DNA of 64,000 nt from Caldifarciminota bacterium (GTDB lineage Bacteria; Hydrothermota; Tepidihabitantia; SM23-42). This document shows, piece by piece, positions 1 through 9,715 of the stretch; position 1 is the stretch's first letter; each line of letters starts with the position of its first letter. Location: positions 1,042,291 to 1,106,290 of the forward strand of contig CP070705.1 in the NCBI GenBank assembly GCA_020349965.1. Direction: 5' to 3'. The position numbers and the translations under genes are program-made. The notes beneath the pieces are model-generated. The model saw only the letters and a program-made list of their open reading frames with translations, was not told the DNA's origin and made no database searches.

Positions 1-202
1 AATGGTGCATCAGAGGATCAGGAGATCAACAGGCGGAATGTCAAAATACCATAATATCAGGAAGAGAGAGGTGCTTGTCGGTGCTGATTTGCTGTTTTAC
101 TGCTTTACATCCTGCTGATTCTCTGATGATCTGGTCTACCTGTGGTCGTATCTCGAGCAAGATCGGATCGGTGGCAACACCGGCGACATTAAATCCGAGC
201 TG

Positions 203-1861
203 TTACGTTTTCAATCCTGTGACCTCATATATCTCAACGGGACGGCTTATGTTCTTCAGTTCGACCGGCGGCAGTTTTGTGGCTTCGATGAATTCTTTTG
301 TGCAGGCATATGTCGAACGACTGATGAGTATCTGTCCTGGCTTGGCGATACTTTCCAACCGTGACGCCAGGTTGACCGCGGTGCCGACCACGGTATATTC
401 CATACGTTTGATGTTTCCGACATTCCCGGCGATAACCTCACCGGTATGGATGCCTATTCCGATCTCGAATATCTCACGCATCGACACGTCGAGTTTGTCA
501 CGCCACTGTTCCCTGAGTTCGTGCACCCTTTTTTTCATCCCCACGGCTGCCTTTATGGCACGGAGGGCATCGTCCGGGTGCGTGACCGGTGCACCAAATA
601 TCGCCATGACGCAATCGCCGATGTACTTGTCGAGCGTCCCCTCTTGCGTGAATACCTCTTCGGACATTGCGCTCAGGAAATCGTTGAGGATCTCCACGGA
701 GGTCACCGTATGAATTCTTTCGGCCAGTGAAGTGAAGCCACGTATGTCACTGAAGAGGATGGTCGCCGTACGATTCTCGCCGCCAAGCGAGATGGTTCTC
801 TCGTCCGACATTATCTTGGCAACTACGCTGGGAGAAAAGAAACGCTGGAGTCGGTCGCGGATCTTCTCCTCCTCTTTGACCTTCGTATACAGCTGCGCAT
901 TCTCTATGGCAATGGCTGCCTGGTTGGCAAACGAGATCATGAAATCGACATCCTCGCGGTCGAATTTCCTCTGGGCAACGGGGTTATCGAGGTAGATGAC
1001 GCCCAGTTTTTCATTCTCTCTGGAAATAAGGGGCACGCAGATGACCGAGCCTATTGCATAACTGATAACGCTTTCTTGGGCCTTGAATCGATCGTCCTTT
1101 GTCGCGTCCCCGGTGTTCACCGGACTGCCGGTCTCGAAGGACTGCCAGGCGATACTCTGGCTTATGTCATGGGTTGAGGTGGGGTCGAGTACTCCACCCA
1201 TGTTCCTGGCCACTTTCACCTTCAGGGTGTTGGATCCGCGGTCAAGAAGCATTATGAAACCGCGCCGTGCCTGTAGGATCCTGATCGCAAGGTCCATCAA
1301 AAGATTGAGGAGCACATTGAGGTCGAATACGAAATTTATGATCTTTCCTACTTCACAGAGCGTCGATGCGATCTCCTTTATCTTTTCCATCTCAAGCAGG
1401 TCTTGCTGGTACTGCGAGAACTGGTCCTCGATCTCCTTGAGCGATTCGAGGATTGTTTCCCTACTCGAACCTTTATCGACAGCTTCCTTGAGTGATTGTA
1501 TCTCAGCAGGAAGGTCGATCTTCGTGCCGAGTAAACGTGTCGGTTTTCTCGGCGTGGCTATACTGTCGATTTTTTTCTCATCGACGAACGTGACCAGAGT
1601 GTTTCCCAGTTGAATTTCATCGCCGTAATTCAATCTTGTCTCGGTTACTCGGTTACCATTGACGAACGTACCGTACCGGCTCTGCTGGTCTCGGATGTAG
1701 TACACAGAACCTCTCTTTAGAACCGCCGCGTGTTTGCGCGAGACAAAGATGTCTTCAAGCACAATGTCATTGTCATTGCGACGTCCGAGTGTGATACATG
1801 GTTTGTCTACCTTCACCATCTGTGTGTCGTCTTCCGCTTTGTGCACGAAAAATGTAGCCAT
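203..1861 (-). CDS. FHA-GAF class III adenylate cyclase
   Basis: Predicted cytoplasmic enzyme making cAMP from ATP. Residues about 20-95 form an FHA domain (LGRRNDNDI near 25, SRKHA near 41, YGTFVNGN near 63), which binds phosphothreonine peptides. Residues about 170-325 form a GAF domain. The catalytic domain starts near 366 with metal-binding Asp372 and Asp416, the Lys412/Thr490 pair typical of adenylate-specific class IIIb enzymes, and transition-state Asn497 and Arg501. All key residues are present. It is the last gene of a minus-strand run headed by a Ser/Thr kinase, so the FHA domain may read that kinase's phosphorylation (inference). Guanylate specificity is unlikely given Lys412. Confidence 0.93.
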   Translation of the reverse strand: MATFFVHKAEDDTQMVKVDKPCITLGRRNDNDIVLEDIFVSRKHAAVLKRGSVYYIRDQQSRYGTFVNGNRVTETRLNYGDEIQLGNTLVTFVDEKKIDSIATPRKPTRLLGTKIDLPAEIQSLKEAVDKGSSRETILESLKEIEDQFSQYQQDLLEMEKIKEIASTLCEVGKIINFVFDLNVLLNLLMDLAIRILQARRGFIMLLDRGSNTLKVKVARNMGGVLDPTSTHDISQSIAWQSFETGSPVNTGDATKDDRFKAQESVISYAIGSVICVPLISRENEKLGVIYLDNPVAQRKFDREDVDFMISFANQAAIAIENAQLYTKVKEEEKIRDRLQRFFSPSVVAKIMSDERTISLGGENRTATILFSDIRGFTSLAERIHTVTSVEILNDFLSAMSEEVFTQEGTLDKYIGDCVMAIFGAPVTHPDDALRAIKAAVGMKKRVHELREQWRDKLDVSMREIFEIGIGIHTGEVIAGNVGNIKRMEYTVVGTAVNLASRLESIAKPGQILISRSTYACTKEFIEATKLPPVELKNISRPVEIYEVTGLKT

Positions 1862-1893
1862 AGGTGGTCGATCAGAATCCTATTGCCGGTGAT

Positions 1894-2280
1894 TCATGGT
1901 AAGACGTTGATGCTGCCCGAATAGACGGGTTGGAAATAGAGGTCGAAGGTATCGTTGTATGTGTAGGACTTAATCTCGACATTATCGTAAGTCTGGGTAA
2001 TGAACGATGCTGCTTCGGCGACGAGTGTATACAGCCCGGGATCGACTTCGGGGAATTCGTAATCGCCGTAGATATGGGTTTGGGTGCTGTATTTTTCTTC
2101 ATCGCCGATCTTCAGCGTTACGAGAGCTCCTGGCAGGGATTGGTTGTGGTTATCGTAAGCAGTACCAGCAAGATATCCTTTATCCGGGTTGTTGGGGTCG
2201 TACGGGTTGTTACGTTCAGGCTCGAGGCAGGCAGTTGTCACCAGCAGGATGACAATACATGATAAGGCAATTCCTCTCAT
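1894..2280 (-). CDS. small lipoprotein with carboxypeptidase-regulatory-like domain
   Basis: The 128-residue product starts with a hydrophobic signal and a lipobox ending in VTTAC, so it should be lipidated at about Cys18. Residues about 35-110 look like a CarboxypepD_reg/transthyretin-like beta sandwich (LAGTAYDNHNQSLPGALVTL, then YGDYEFPEVDPGLYTL). Such domains usually act as small adhesion or structural modules in extracytoplasmic proteins. It lies between the TPR protein gene (15 nt upstream) and the cyclase gene (32 nt downstream) on the same strand. It is probably the envelope component of this signalling operon. The exact role is unknown. Confidence 0.8.
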   Translation of the reverse strand: MRGIALSCIVILLVTTACLEPERNNPYDPNNPDKGYLAGTAYDNHNQSLPGALVTLKIGDEEKYSTQTHIYGDYEFPEVDPGLYTLVAEAASFITQTYDNVEIKSYTYNDTFDLYFQPVYSGSINVLP

Positions 2281-2294
2281 TGTAGTCCCCTTTC

Positions 2295-3122
2295 TTAGAA
2301 TTTGAAATTATAACCGACCTGCAGCACATCTCCGTTTGTTCTAAAGATCAATCCGCGGTCTGGCTCGCGTTGGGAAGTCCTGACAGGTGGTGTGCGGAAA
2401 ACGATGTCGTACAGGTTATAGAAATAGACCCCCAGATATGCAAGCGCGCTGATGGCCGTAATATTGTGCCAGAGTTTGTATTGGTCGTAAGCGTCGTCGA
2501 ATGCACTTGATGGTTCAGTGAACTCAAGGTCTTCGTATGCCTCTTTCTTGGCGCTTGTTATGATGAGTGAGCCGAGTGTGGTACCCAGGGTCACACCCCA
2601 GGCGATCATCAACTTCTTGCCTTTGCTCTTTTCGCCACGGTAACTCTGTCCCCATCCTGCGACACAGCACGAGCGGATCGTTGCATCGAGACGGGTGATC
2701 TTCTCTTTCGGAGCCGCCACCGCAGGGGCACCGGGTTGTGCTGCGGGCGCTGCGGTCGTCTCTGCTTTTGCTTCTTCGAACACTTTGATGATCTTCGGTG
2801 ACACCGTCGCGGGGTCCAGTTCCAGTGCCGGGTCGAGAGCGAGCGCCTTCTTGAATTGCTCTTTGGCTCTGACCCGATCACCGAAAGCAACGTAGCTGAA
2901 GGCAAGGTACTTGTATGCCTCTACCTGGTCGGGTTGCGTCAGTTGTTTCAGGTACAGTAGGGCATTTTCCAGTTCCTTTATTGCCGATTCGTATTCACCG
3001 GTGTAGTAGAATTCTTTTGCGCGATCGAGCATCATCTCCAGAGAATCAGTCGTTACCGTTTGAGAATATCCGGTTTGTACAGCGAAACTGCCAATGAGCA
3101 GGATCTTGATTAGTCTTACCAT
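2295..3122 (-). CDS. TPR protein with C-terminal two-helix membrane domain (DUF5683-like)
   Basis: The 275-residue protein has an N-terminal signal-like segment. TPR-type helices span about 30-110 (YYTGEYESAIKELENAL, YKYLAFSYVAFGDRVRAKEQ). An Ala/Pro-rich linker follows near 118-135. The C-terminal part resembles DUF5683 domains, with a GWGQSYRGEKSKGK turn and two hydrophobic segments near 170-190 and 220-240. It probably sits in the membrane and scaffolds protein contacts. Its stop is 15 nt before the lipoprotein start and its ATG is 9 nt after the kinase stop, so it belongs to the kinase operon. The DUF5683 assignment is from memory of the family pattern. Confidence 0.72.
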   Translation of the reverse strand: MVRLIKILLIGSFAVQTGYSQTVTTDSLEMMLDRAKEFYYTGEYESAIKELENALLYLKQLTQPDQVEAYKYLAFSYVAFGDRVRAKEQFKKALALDPALELDPATVSPKIIKVFEEAKAETTAAPAAQPGAPAVAAPKEKITRLDATIRSCCVAGWGQSYRGEKSKGKKLMIAWGVTLGTTLGSLIITSAKKEAYEDLEFTEPSSAFDDAYDQYKLWHNITAISALAYLGVYFYNLYDIVFRTPPVRTSQREPDRGLIFRTNGDVLQVGYNFKF

Positions 3123-3131
3123 ATCACCTCC

Positions 3132-5234
3132 TTATTTGCGGACCAGATCAACTGACTTCCTCAGTGTCTGGTTTGCGACAATTGTGATGGTCTCTTCATA
3201 TGGAACGTAAGAGGGATTTATCAACTTCAGCGTATGCCTGCCGGCCGACAACCGAATTGGCTCGGCGATTGGGGTCGTCTCGTGAAACTTTCCGTCGATG
3301 TATACATCTGCCCACGGTTTCGCGCTTATCCGGAGGTAGCCGGCAAAGGGTTGGAGACTGACATCCATTGATACGGTCTGCCCCGGTTTGAAGTTGATGC
3401 GCTTCTGCCAGATCTGAAAATTCGGATTTTCGAGCCTGACCGTTCGCGTACCAGCTTGAACCCGGAGAGGTCTGGCAATTGGTGTCGTTTCGTAGTACTT
3501 CCCATCAATATAAATCCTCGCCCATGGATCGACATTTATTCTGAAATATGATTCCTTGGCGGCTTGGCGAGCTTCTTTTGAGCGTACCTTGGAGAGGTTT
3601 ACGGAGGCATTCGTTGTCTCCCCGGGACGTACATCGCGTGTGAGTTCGGCAGTAACGTAGCCGTTCTTGGCAATTTGGATCTTGTGTCGGCCGGCAGAAA
3701 CCCGTTCTATCGTGCACGGGGTCTGCAGCCCCGTATCGATGCCGTCGATCGATACGCGGGCGCCGGCCGGCTTGGATTTGACGGTAATGCTGCCTCTGGT
3801 CGCATACCGGGTTTCCTTGAGGAGACGGGCGCTCACTCGGAGTGTGTCCCCTTTCTCGATCGTGATGTTTTCCGTGTGTGGCCGGTATCCGTTTTTCCGG
3901 ATTTCCAGCGCGTACTCACCTTCAGAAATGGTATCGATTAATGCGGGTGTCGTCAGTTGCAGGTCTCTATTGTTCAGGAAGACCGATGCTTGCGCCGGCT
4001 CAGAATCGACGTAGGCAGATCCAAAAGCCGGGTTCGGCCTGCGATCACTGGAGTTCTTGATCAGAATGGCCGCGATCGCGGTGACTGCGAGGGCAGCAGT
4101 GGCGAACATGGCTATTTTTCTGAACGGTCCCTTCTTCTTTCCTGCCGGTGTGGCTTCTGTCCTCTTCGGAGCAGGCGGACGAGATTTCCGTTGGCGATTC
4201 AGGTCTGCAAGGCGGACTTTGGCATTGCTGTCATCGGGATCGAGGTAACGCACCATCTCGAATTCCTTTATTGCTTCATCGATGTGCGGTTTGCCCATGG
4301 TCACGTAATAGAGGCCGCGTTTGAGATGTTTCTCCTTGGCTTCCCGTATCTTGTTCTGAGAAACATAATTCGGATCGGTGATGAATTCGCCGATCTTCTT
4401 GGCGCTGACTTCTACGCTGTTGTCTTTGAAATACCGATAAACTTCTTCGCTTACGACGGTAATGCTCGGCGACCGTTCATCGGCATCCTTCTTGAGCATT
4501 TTCTCGATGATTGCGCTGATTTGCTCATCGACGGTAGGATTTGCCTCAATGGGACGCGGTGGTGGGACCGTGAGGATTGCGTGGATGACCGCAGAATAAC
4601 TCTCGCCCTGGAATGGTTTCGTTCCCGTGACCATTTCGTAGGTCACGACCCCGAGGGAGAATATGTCCGACCGGATGTCAATCTTCTTCCCGGCGGCCTG
4701 TTCCGGGGACATATATGCGGGAGTGCCGACTATGGCCCCGGTTACAGTGATCGATGTCAGATCCTGGGCCTGCGCCAGGCCAAAATCAGTGATTTTAACT
4801 ATGCCTTCTCTGCTGATCAAAATGTTTGCCGGTTTGATGTCGCGGTGTACGACCCCTTTCTGGTGGGCATGCTCGATCCCTTGGCATATCTCATAGATGA
4901 TGGTCAGGGCGATGTCGTGGGGTACGTATTTGACTGAGTTTATCAGATCCTTAAGGCTCTTGCCGTCGATATATTCCATCGCAATATAGTACATACCAGC
5001 TGCTTCACCGTGGGCGAGTATGTCAATGATGTTCTCGTGTTTGAGACTGGCGGCTGCTCTTGCTTCCCGCTCAAACCGCGTGATGAAGTCTTTATCCTGA
5101 GCAAGGTGGCCGTGTAGTACTTTTATCGCCACGGTACGTCCGGTCGCGATTTCGGTCGCTTTATAGATGGCAGCCATGCCACCCGTCGCGATAAGTTCTT
5201 TTATTTCGTAATCTTTTATCGTACGGTTGATCAT
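3132..5234 (-). CDS. transmembrane Ser/Thr protein kinase with four PEGA domains
   Basis: The 700-residue protein has a complete Hanks-type kinase domain at about 9-270: glycine loop near 16-24, Lys38, Glu57, catalytic HRD at 130-132, DFG at 150-152 and a TPAYMSPEQ activation segment near 171. One transmembrane helix spans about 373-392. Four PEGA-type repeats of about 70 residues follow, each with a KPxAxVxIDG or PWAxIYIDG core and an AGRHxL(K) element. These should lie outside the cytoplasmic membrane and may sense the envelope. It heads the kinase-TPR-lipoprotein-cyclase operon. Its promoter ends only about 11 nt before the ATG, so the leader is very short. Confidence 0.95.
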   Translation of the reverse strand: MINRTIKDYEIKELIATGGMAAIYKATEIATGRTVAIKVLHGHLAQDKDFITRFEREARAAASLKHENIIDILAHGEAAGMYYIAMEYIDGKSLKDLINSVKYVPHDIALTIIYEICQGIEHAHQKGVVHRDIKPANILISREGIVKITDFGLAQAQDLTSITVTGAIVGTPAYMSPEQAAGKKIDIRSDIFSLGVVTYEMVTGTKPFQGESYSAVIHAILTVPPPRPIEANPTVDEQISAIIEKMLKKDADERSPSITVVSEEVYRYFKDNSVEVSAKKIGEFITDPNYVSQNKIREAKEKHLKRGLYYVTMGKPHIDEAIKEFEMVRYLDPDDSNAKVRLADLNRQRKSRPPAPKRTEATPAGKKKGPFRKIAMFATAALAVTAIAAILIKNSSDRRPNPAFGSAYVDSEPAQASVFLNNRDLQLTTPALIDTISEGEYALEIRKNGYRPHTENITIEKGDTLRVSARLLKETRYATRGSITVKSKPAGARVSIDGIDTGLQTPCTIERVSAGRHKIQIAKNGYVTAELTRDVRPGETTNASVNLSKVRSKEARQAAKESYFRINVDPWARIYIDGKYYETTPIARPLRVQAGTRTVRLENPNFQIWQKRINFKPGQTVSMDVSLQPFAGYLRISAKPWADVYIDGKFHETTPIAEPIRLSAGRHTLKLINPSYVPYEETITIVANQTLRKSVDLVRK

Positions 5235-5245
5235 TCTTTAATGCA

Positions 5246-5273
5246 ATTATACAAATATCGAGAATCACGTCAA
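5246..5273 (-). promoter_or_regulatory. promoter of the kinase operon
   Basis: On the minus strand, TTGACG (5273-5268) and TATAAT (5251-5246) are separated by 16 bp. The kinase ATG begins at 5234, giving a predicted leader of about 5 nt. Confidence 0.8.
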
Positions 5274-5299
5274 GGTTCGGGCTGAGAATGAAGGTTAAC

Positions 5300-5327
5300 T
5301 TGACAAAATTACTAATTTGTGTAAAAT
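5300..5327 (+). promoter_or_regulatory. promoter of the lemA-htpX operon
   Basis: TTGACA (5300-5305) and TAAAAT (5322-5327) are separated by 16 bp. The predicted transcript starts just before the GGAGG at 5336-5340. The promoter is back to back with the kinase promoter, with 26 bp between the two -35 boxes. Confidence 0.8.
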
Positions 5328-5344
5328 TTGACAGTGGAGGTAAG

Positions 5345-5887
5345 ATGATACTACTAATTATTATAATTGCGGCGATTGTGCTCGCGTTCGTTTTCATATA
5401 CAACAGTCTCGTCGTAAAAAGAACGAGGGTGGATAACGGCTGGGCGCAGATAGATGTTCAGCTGAAGCGGCGCTACGACTTGATACCAAATCTCGTTGAG
5501 ACCGTGAAGGGCTATGCCGCACATGAGAAGGAAGTCCTTACAAAAGTCACCGAATTGCGTTCAAGGGCAATGGGCGCAAGCACTCCGAAGGAGGCGGCCG
5601 AAACGAACAATATGCTGACGGCGACCCTCAAAACATTGTTTGCCGTGGCCGAGAATTACCCGCAGCTCAAGGCGAACGAGAATTTCATGAGATTACAGGA
5701 AGAATTGACCGCCACCGAGAACAAGATTGCCTTTGCCCGACAGTTCTACAACGATGTCGTCATGGATTATAACGCGACGATCCAGAAAGTCCCGCAGACG
5801 ATTATCGCCTCGATGTTTGGCTTTACCGCCCGTGAGTTCTTCGAGGCGCCGGCCGAGGAGAAAGAAGCGGTGCGTGTTAAGTTTTGA
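5345..5887 (+). CDS. lemA: LemA family membrane protein
   Basis: LemA proteins have one N-terminal transmembrane helix and a cytoplasm-facing or periplasmic helical bundle of unsettled function. Here the helix is residues 2-18 ([18 protein letters not shown]). The family signature [19 protein letters not shown] follows near 26, then [13 protein letters not shown]. The length of about 180 residues is normal. I chose the ATG at 5345 because GGAGG lies 4 nt upstream; an in-frame ATG at 5288 would lie upstream of the promoter. It overlaps htpX by one base, and lemA-htpX pairing is common, so a shared envelope-quality role is likely. Confidence 0.93.
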   Translation: MILLIIIIAAIVLAFVFIYNSLVVKRTRVDNGWAQIDVQLKRRYDLIPNLVETVKGYAAHEKEVLTKVTELRSRAMGASTPKEAAETNNMLTATLKTLFAVAENYPQLKANENFMRLQEELTATENKIAFARQFYNDVVMDYNATIQKVPQTIIASMFGFTAREFFEAPAEEKEAVRVKF

Positions 5888-6792
5888 TGGGTAATACATT
5901 ATACGACCTCGTCGCTGCCAACAAGCGGAAGACGTTCCTTTTCATAGTCGTAACCAGTTTATTTCTCGGTGCGCTCGGCTACGCGGTCGTGCAGGTTCTC
6001 AATTGGGGTATCGGCGGGTACGTCTTCTTCGCACTGTTCATCATCATCTATAATATTGTATTGTATTACAATTCCGACAAGATTGCCTTAAGGGCAACCG
6101 GCTCGGTACCTGCCGATCCTGACGAATTCAGAGTATTGCATAATGTCGTAGAAGAGGTGGCTATCGCGGCCGGCGTCCCAAAACCCAAGGTCTATATCAT
6201 GCCTTCACCGGCGCCTAATGCCTTTGCCACCGGCAGGAATCCTGAGAATGCATCGATGGCGGTTACTACCGGTCTTCTCGAGATCATGAATCGCCAGGAG
6301 CTTCAAGGCGTAGTCGCGCATGAAATATCGCACATCAGAAACTATGATATCCTGCTCATGACCGTTGTCGCGGCGATTGGTGGCCTCATTGTGTTACTGC
6401 GGGATTTCTTTCTCCGTTCAATGTTCCTGGGGGGTCGCCGGAGGGACCGTCGCGGCGGCGGTCAGGCCGGTTTGGTCCTCTTGGTGATCGGTATTGTTCT
6501 GGCGGTCATCGCACCAATTTTCGTTGCTTTGATCAGGGCGGCGATTTCGCGGCAGCGTGAATATCTGGCAGATGCCTCGGGCGCGTTTGTGACGCGTTAT
6601 CCCCAGGGTCTTGCCCAGGCACTTGCCAAGCTGCGTGATGCGGGTCAGAAGATGCCGCGCGCGTCGGCTGCGAATGCCCATCTTTTCATCACGAGTCCGT
6701 TTGGCAAAGACCGCCTGGATGTCGCGAGCATGTTCGCGACGCATCCTCCGATCGATAAGCGGATCGAAAGGCTCAACAGCCTTGTAATATGA
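5887..6792 (+). CDS. htpX: HtpX-like M48 zinc metalloprotease
   Basis: Membrane-embedded protease that degrades misfolded membrane proteins in known homologues. Two N-terminal hydrophobic segments (about 17-38 and 44-60) precede the zinc motif HEISH at 145-149. A further membrane hairpin lies near 155-225, and the third ligand region EYLADASGA is present. The length of 301 residues is normal. The start is ATG at 5887 in a TGATG overlap with the lemA stop; an in-frame TTG one codon upstream is less likely. It is the second gene of the lemA operon. Confidence 0.94.
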   Translation: MGNTLYDLVAANKRKTFLFIVVTSLFLGALGYAVVQVLNWGIGGYVFFALFIIIYNIVLYYNSDKIALRATGSVPADPDEFRVLHNVVEEVAIAAGVPKPKVYIMPSPAPNAFATGRNPENASMAVTTGLLEIMNRQELQGVVAHEISHIRNYDILLMTVVAAIGGLIVLLRDFFLRSMFLGGRRRDRRGGGQAGLVLLVIGIVLAVIAPIFVALIRAAISRQREYLADASGAFVTRYPQGLAQALAKLRDAGQKMPRASAANAHLFITSPFGKDRLDVASMFATHPPIDKRIERLNSLVI

Positions 6793-7463
6793 TGGCCATT
6801 CTGTTCCTTCTTGGTTTGACAATCGGGGAGAGGCTTGAGTACGATGCGAAGTTTTCCTTCATGAATATCGGAACGATGACGCTACAGGTCAAGGATACTC
6901 TTCGTTACAACGACGTACTCTGCTACGACATCATGTCGATATTGAAATCAGCCAGCGGGTTGAGGTGGCTTTTTTCTATCGATGACACGCTTGAAGTCTA
7001 TACGAGCTGTGATGATTTTATCCCTTATTTCTACCGGGAGAGAATCAACGAGAGCGGATATCGGCGGATGAGTGATCTCTCCTTCAATCATGATTCCAAT
7101 TACGTAAGCTATGATGATTTGGAGCGAATGGTAATTGAAGATGGGACGAGGGATTTGCTGAGTTTTTGGTATTACCTGCGTAGCATTCCCATGGAGGAGG
7201 GTGACAAGATCATCATCGATGTCCATAGCTCGAAGGAGAATCACAAAATAGAGTGCTTTGTGCGGGAAAGGGAGCGGGTAAAGACGAAGGCTGGTGAATA
7301 CGAAACGATTCGCGTCGAACCGCAGACTGAAGGCAAAGGTATCTTCGGTGCTGGAGGCGGTATGGAAATATGGTATTCCGAGCCTGATCGTCTGCCTGTG
7401 CAGATCCGCGCGAGCATGAAGGTCGGCAGCGTTTTGTTCAGACTGAAGGGGGTGAATTATTAG
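6789..7463 (+). CDS. DUF3108 family protein
   Basis: The 224-residue protein resembles the DUF3108 family, which is thought to be extracytoplasmic and often lies near envelope genes. The opening region [20 protein letters not shown] is characteristic. A short hydrophobic N-terminus ([11 protein letters not shown]) may act as a signal peptide. The start overlaps the htpX stop by four bases; an ATG at 6792 is equally possible. Translation should be coupled to htpX, and the gene runs directly into the sugar-nucleotide gene. The biochemical role is unknown. Confidence 0.8.
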   Translation: MMAILFLLGLTIGERLEYDAKFSFMNIGTMTLQVKDTLRYNDVLCYDIMSILKSASGLRWLFSIDDTLEVYTSCDDFIPYFYRERINESGYRRMSDLSFNHDSNYVSYDDLERMVIEDGTRDLLSFWYYLRSIPMEEGDKIIIDVHSSKENHKIECFVRERERVKTKAGEYETIRVEPQTEGKGIFGAGGGMEIWYSEPDRLPVQIRASMKVGSVLFRLKGVNY

Positions 7464-8466
7464 GAAATTTGCAGTCGTTCTCGCCGGCGGTCGGGGTGAG
7501 CGATTCTGGCCTTTGAGCCAGCCTCACTGTCCCAAGCAATTCCTCACGATATTTGATGACAAACCGTTGCTGACTCAGACCATTGAACGTCTTGGAGGTT
7601 ACTTCAAAAGATCCGAGCGCCTGCTGATAATCCCCAGGGAACTGCGAGCGCTGACCAGGAGATACGCGGGCAAGGAAAACGTGGTCGTCGAGCCGGTCCG
7701 GCGCAATACGGCGCCGGCGATCTGTTTGGCCGGTATGGTACTGCATAAGAAGTTCGGTGGGGGCATCATGCACGTGATGCCCGCGGATCATCTGATAAAA
7801 CCAAAGAACGCCTTCATCAGTGCGTTGAAGTACGGGCAAAAGTTGGCTGAGAATGGGTATGTTGTAACCTACGGCATAAGGCCTGGCCGGCCAGAGACCG
7901 GCTATGGATATGTGAAACTCGGCCACAGGTTGGGTGTATCGCGTAATAACAGAGCCTACCGCGGTGCAGGATTCACTGAAAAACCGAACGCAGTCCGTGC
8001 GAGACAATATATCAAGAGCGGACGCTACCTCTGGAACAGCGGGATCTTCACGTTTTGTATCAAGACGATACTCGAAGAGATGAAAAGTTTTGTACCGAAG
8101 GTGTACCGCGGTGTTGAGAGATATGCCGCCGGAGGTGTAGTGAGTAATTTCGGAAGGGTACCCGATATTTCGATCGACTATGGCGTGATGGAGAAGAGCC
8201 GACGTCTCTGCGTGGTCGAGGGTAATTTTAGCTGGGATGATGTAGGTTCGTGGCTTGCCCTCGATAGATACTTCACAAGGGATAAGAAGAAAAATGTTCT
8301 CATTGGGGACGCACGTGGTATCGATGTGAAAGATTCTATCATGTTCAGCCGGGACGTCCCGCTACGCGTCCATGGTGTGAAGGGTCTGATTGTGATCGCG
8401 AGTCCGGATGGCGTTTTGGTCTGCAGAAAAGATCGGGCTCAGGACTTAAAGAAATTACTTAAATAG
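7459..8466 (+). CDS. manC: mannose-1-phosphate guanylyltransferase
   Basis: Makes GDP-mannose from mannose-1-phosphate and GTP for glycan synthesis. The nucleotide-binding signature VVLAGGRGERFWPLS is followed by PKQFL, then ETGYGYVKLG, FTEKP, LWNSGIF and WDDVGSW, all typical of the family. The first ATG-like start in frame is TTG at 7513, but this would remove the first beta strand and the GGRGER loop. The frame is open upstream only to 7456, where the codons are ATT ATT AGG after a GGGGGTG stretch. A rare ATT start at 7456 or 7459 is therefore likely. There is no C-terminal isomerase domain. Confidence 0.92.
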   Translation: MRKFAVVLAGGRGERFWPLSQPHCPKQFLTIFDDKPLLTQTIERLGGYFKRSERLLIIPRELRALTRRYAGKENVVVEPVRRNTAPAICLAGMVLHKKFGGGIMHVMPADHLIKPKNAFISALKYGQKLAENGYVVTYGIRPGRPETGYGYVKLGHRLGVSRNNRAYRGAGFTEKPNAVRARQYIKSGRYLWNSGIFTFCIKTILEEMKSFVPKVYRGVERYAAGGVVSNFGRVPDISIDYGVMEKSRRLCVVEGNFSWDDVGSWLALDRYFTRDKKKNVLIGDARGIDVKDSIMFSRDVPLRVHGVKGLIVIASPDGVLVCRKDRAQDLKKLLK

Positions 8467-8490
8467 TTTGGACCTAAAAAGGAGGTAGCT

Positions 8491-9063
8491 ATGAAAAAGA
8501 TACTTTTCATTGGGTGCATTTTTCTCGTCGTCGTCTGTGCACCGAAGAAGACCGTGATCCAGACCGAGGGGCTGGAAGAGGTTGTTGTATTTGGCGAAGA
8601 AACAAAATCTCCGACCGTGAGTACAGAACCGGTCTTACCGGTGGAAGAGCCGATGCCGGCACCCCCGCCTGCGGTCGAACCAGCGGAAGAACCGATTGCG
8701 CCTGCCGAAGAAGAGTTGGTGCTGATCCCACCACCGATCACTGAGGAACCAATCGTTCAACCTCCGCCGCTTGAAGAGCCGTACGTTCCGGCTCAGCCCG
8801 AACCGCCCGTATCGACGCCGCAGACGATCTATGGTTTCAGGGTCCAGATATTTGCTTCTAACACAGAAGATAATGCGACGCGAGTTGCCGAGGATGCCCG
8901 CGGGGCTTTCAATGATCGGGTGTATATAGAATACGTTGCCCCGTACTACAAAGTACGGGTTGGTGATTATCTGACCCGCGAGGAGATCGAACCGGTGAAG
9001 AATAAGGCTTTGAGTTTGGGGTATCGTGGTGCCTTCATAGTCGAGACAATGGTTACACCCTAG
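8491..9063 (+). CDS. SPOR-domain lipoprotein
   Basis: The 190-residue protein has a signal peptide with a lipobox ending VVVC at about Cys16. A Pro/Glu-rich low-complexity linker spans about 45-110. A SPOR domain of about 70 residues follows (GFRVQIFAS, then YYKVRVGDY and a final beta strand). SPOR domains bind peptidoglycan stripped of stem peptides, mainly at the septum. The start has a clear AAAGGAGG ribosome site. It lies 24 nt after manC and before rdgB on the same strand. Confidence 0.9.
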   Translation: MKKILFIGCIFLVVVCAPKKTVIQTEGLEEVVVFGEETKSPTVSTEPVLPVEEPMPAPPPAVEPAEEPIAPAEEELVLIPPPITEEPIVQPPPLEEPYVPAQPEPPVSTPQTIYGFRVQIFASNTEDNATRVAEDARGAFNDRVYIEYVAPYYKVRVGDYLTREEIEPVKNKALSLGYRGAFIVETMVTP

Positions 9064-9097
9064 AGATACGTAAATCGAATCGATCTGTATAGGGTCA

Positions 9098-9691
9098 TTG
9101 AAAAAGAAAGACAAATCGCAGCACATAATTCTCGCAACGAGAAACAAGAATAAGGTCGTCGAAATAAAGAAGATCATCGGCGACCTTGTTTCATTCGCGA
9201 CGCCAGACCGTTCGCTCCAAATCGATATTCCAGAATGCGGTAGATCCCTCGTTGAAAACAGTTATGCAAAGGCGATATTTGTCTACCGGTTACACGGCTT
9301 ACCGACACTGGCAGACGATTCCGGTCTTTTCGTGGATGCACTTGAAGGCGAGCCTGGTATTTACTCTGCAAGATACGGGAGAAACGACGAGGAACGCATT
9401 GCCCGGTTATTGCATAATCTCGGAGATGCACACGATCGCCGGGCCGCGTTCCGCGTGGCATTCGTGTACTGCTACGAATACGGTAAGTATGAGGTGTTTG
9501 AAGGCGAGTGCACCGGGGAGATCGGACACGAGCCAAAAGGCGTGAGCGGTTTTGGGTATGATCCGATATTCATACCGAGAGGCTACAAGAAAACCTTTGC
9601 CCAATTAGGGCCAGCGACGAAAAACAGGATCAGTCACCGAGCCCGGGCTCTGCGGAAATTCCGCAAATATCTCCTGGAAGTAGCACGGTGA
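9098..9691 (+). CDS. rdgB: XTP/dITP diphosphatase
   Basis: Nucleotide-pool cleaning enzyme that hydrolyses ITP, dITP and XTP. Family motifs are all present: ATRNKNKVVEI near residue 12, LADDSGLFVDAL near 69, PGIYSARYG, GFGYDPIFIP near 151 and the SHR-containing C-terminus (NRISHRARAL). The length of 197 residues is normal. The start is a TTG. It is followed convergently by yggU, with only 24 nt between the stops. Confidence 0.95.
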   Translation: MKKKDKSQHIILATRNKNKVVEIKKIIGDLVSFATPDRSLQIDIPECGRSLVENSYAKAIFVYRLHGLPTLADDSGLFVDALEGEPGIYSARYGRNDEERIARLLHNLGDAHDRRAAFRVAFVYCYEYGKYEVFEGECTGEIGHEPKGVSGFGYDPIFIPRGYKKTFAQLGPATKNRISHRARALRKFRKYLLEVAR

Positions 9692-9715
9692 ATGAACGAT
9701 TCGTGTTACTGCACG

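Noticed and set aside
3957-4937. 326-codon plus-strand open frame opposite the kinase gene
   Set aside because: It lies wholly antisense to a kinase with intact motifs, has no ribosome site or promoter, and shows no recognisable domain. It is a coding shadow.
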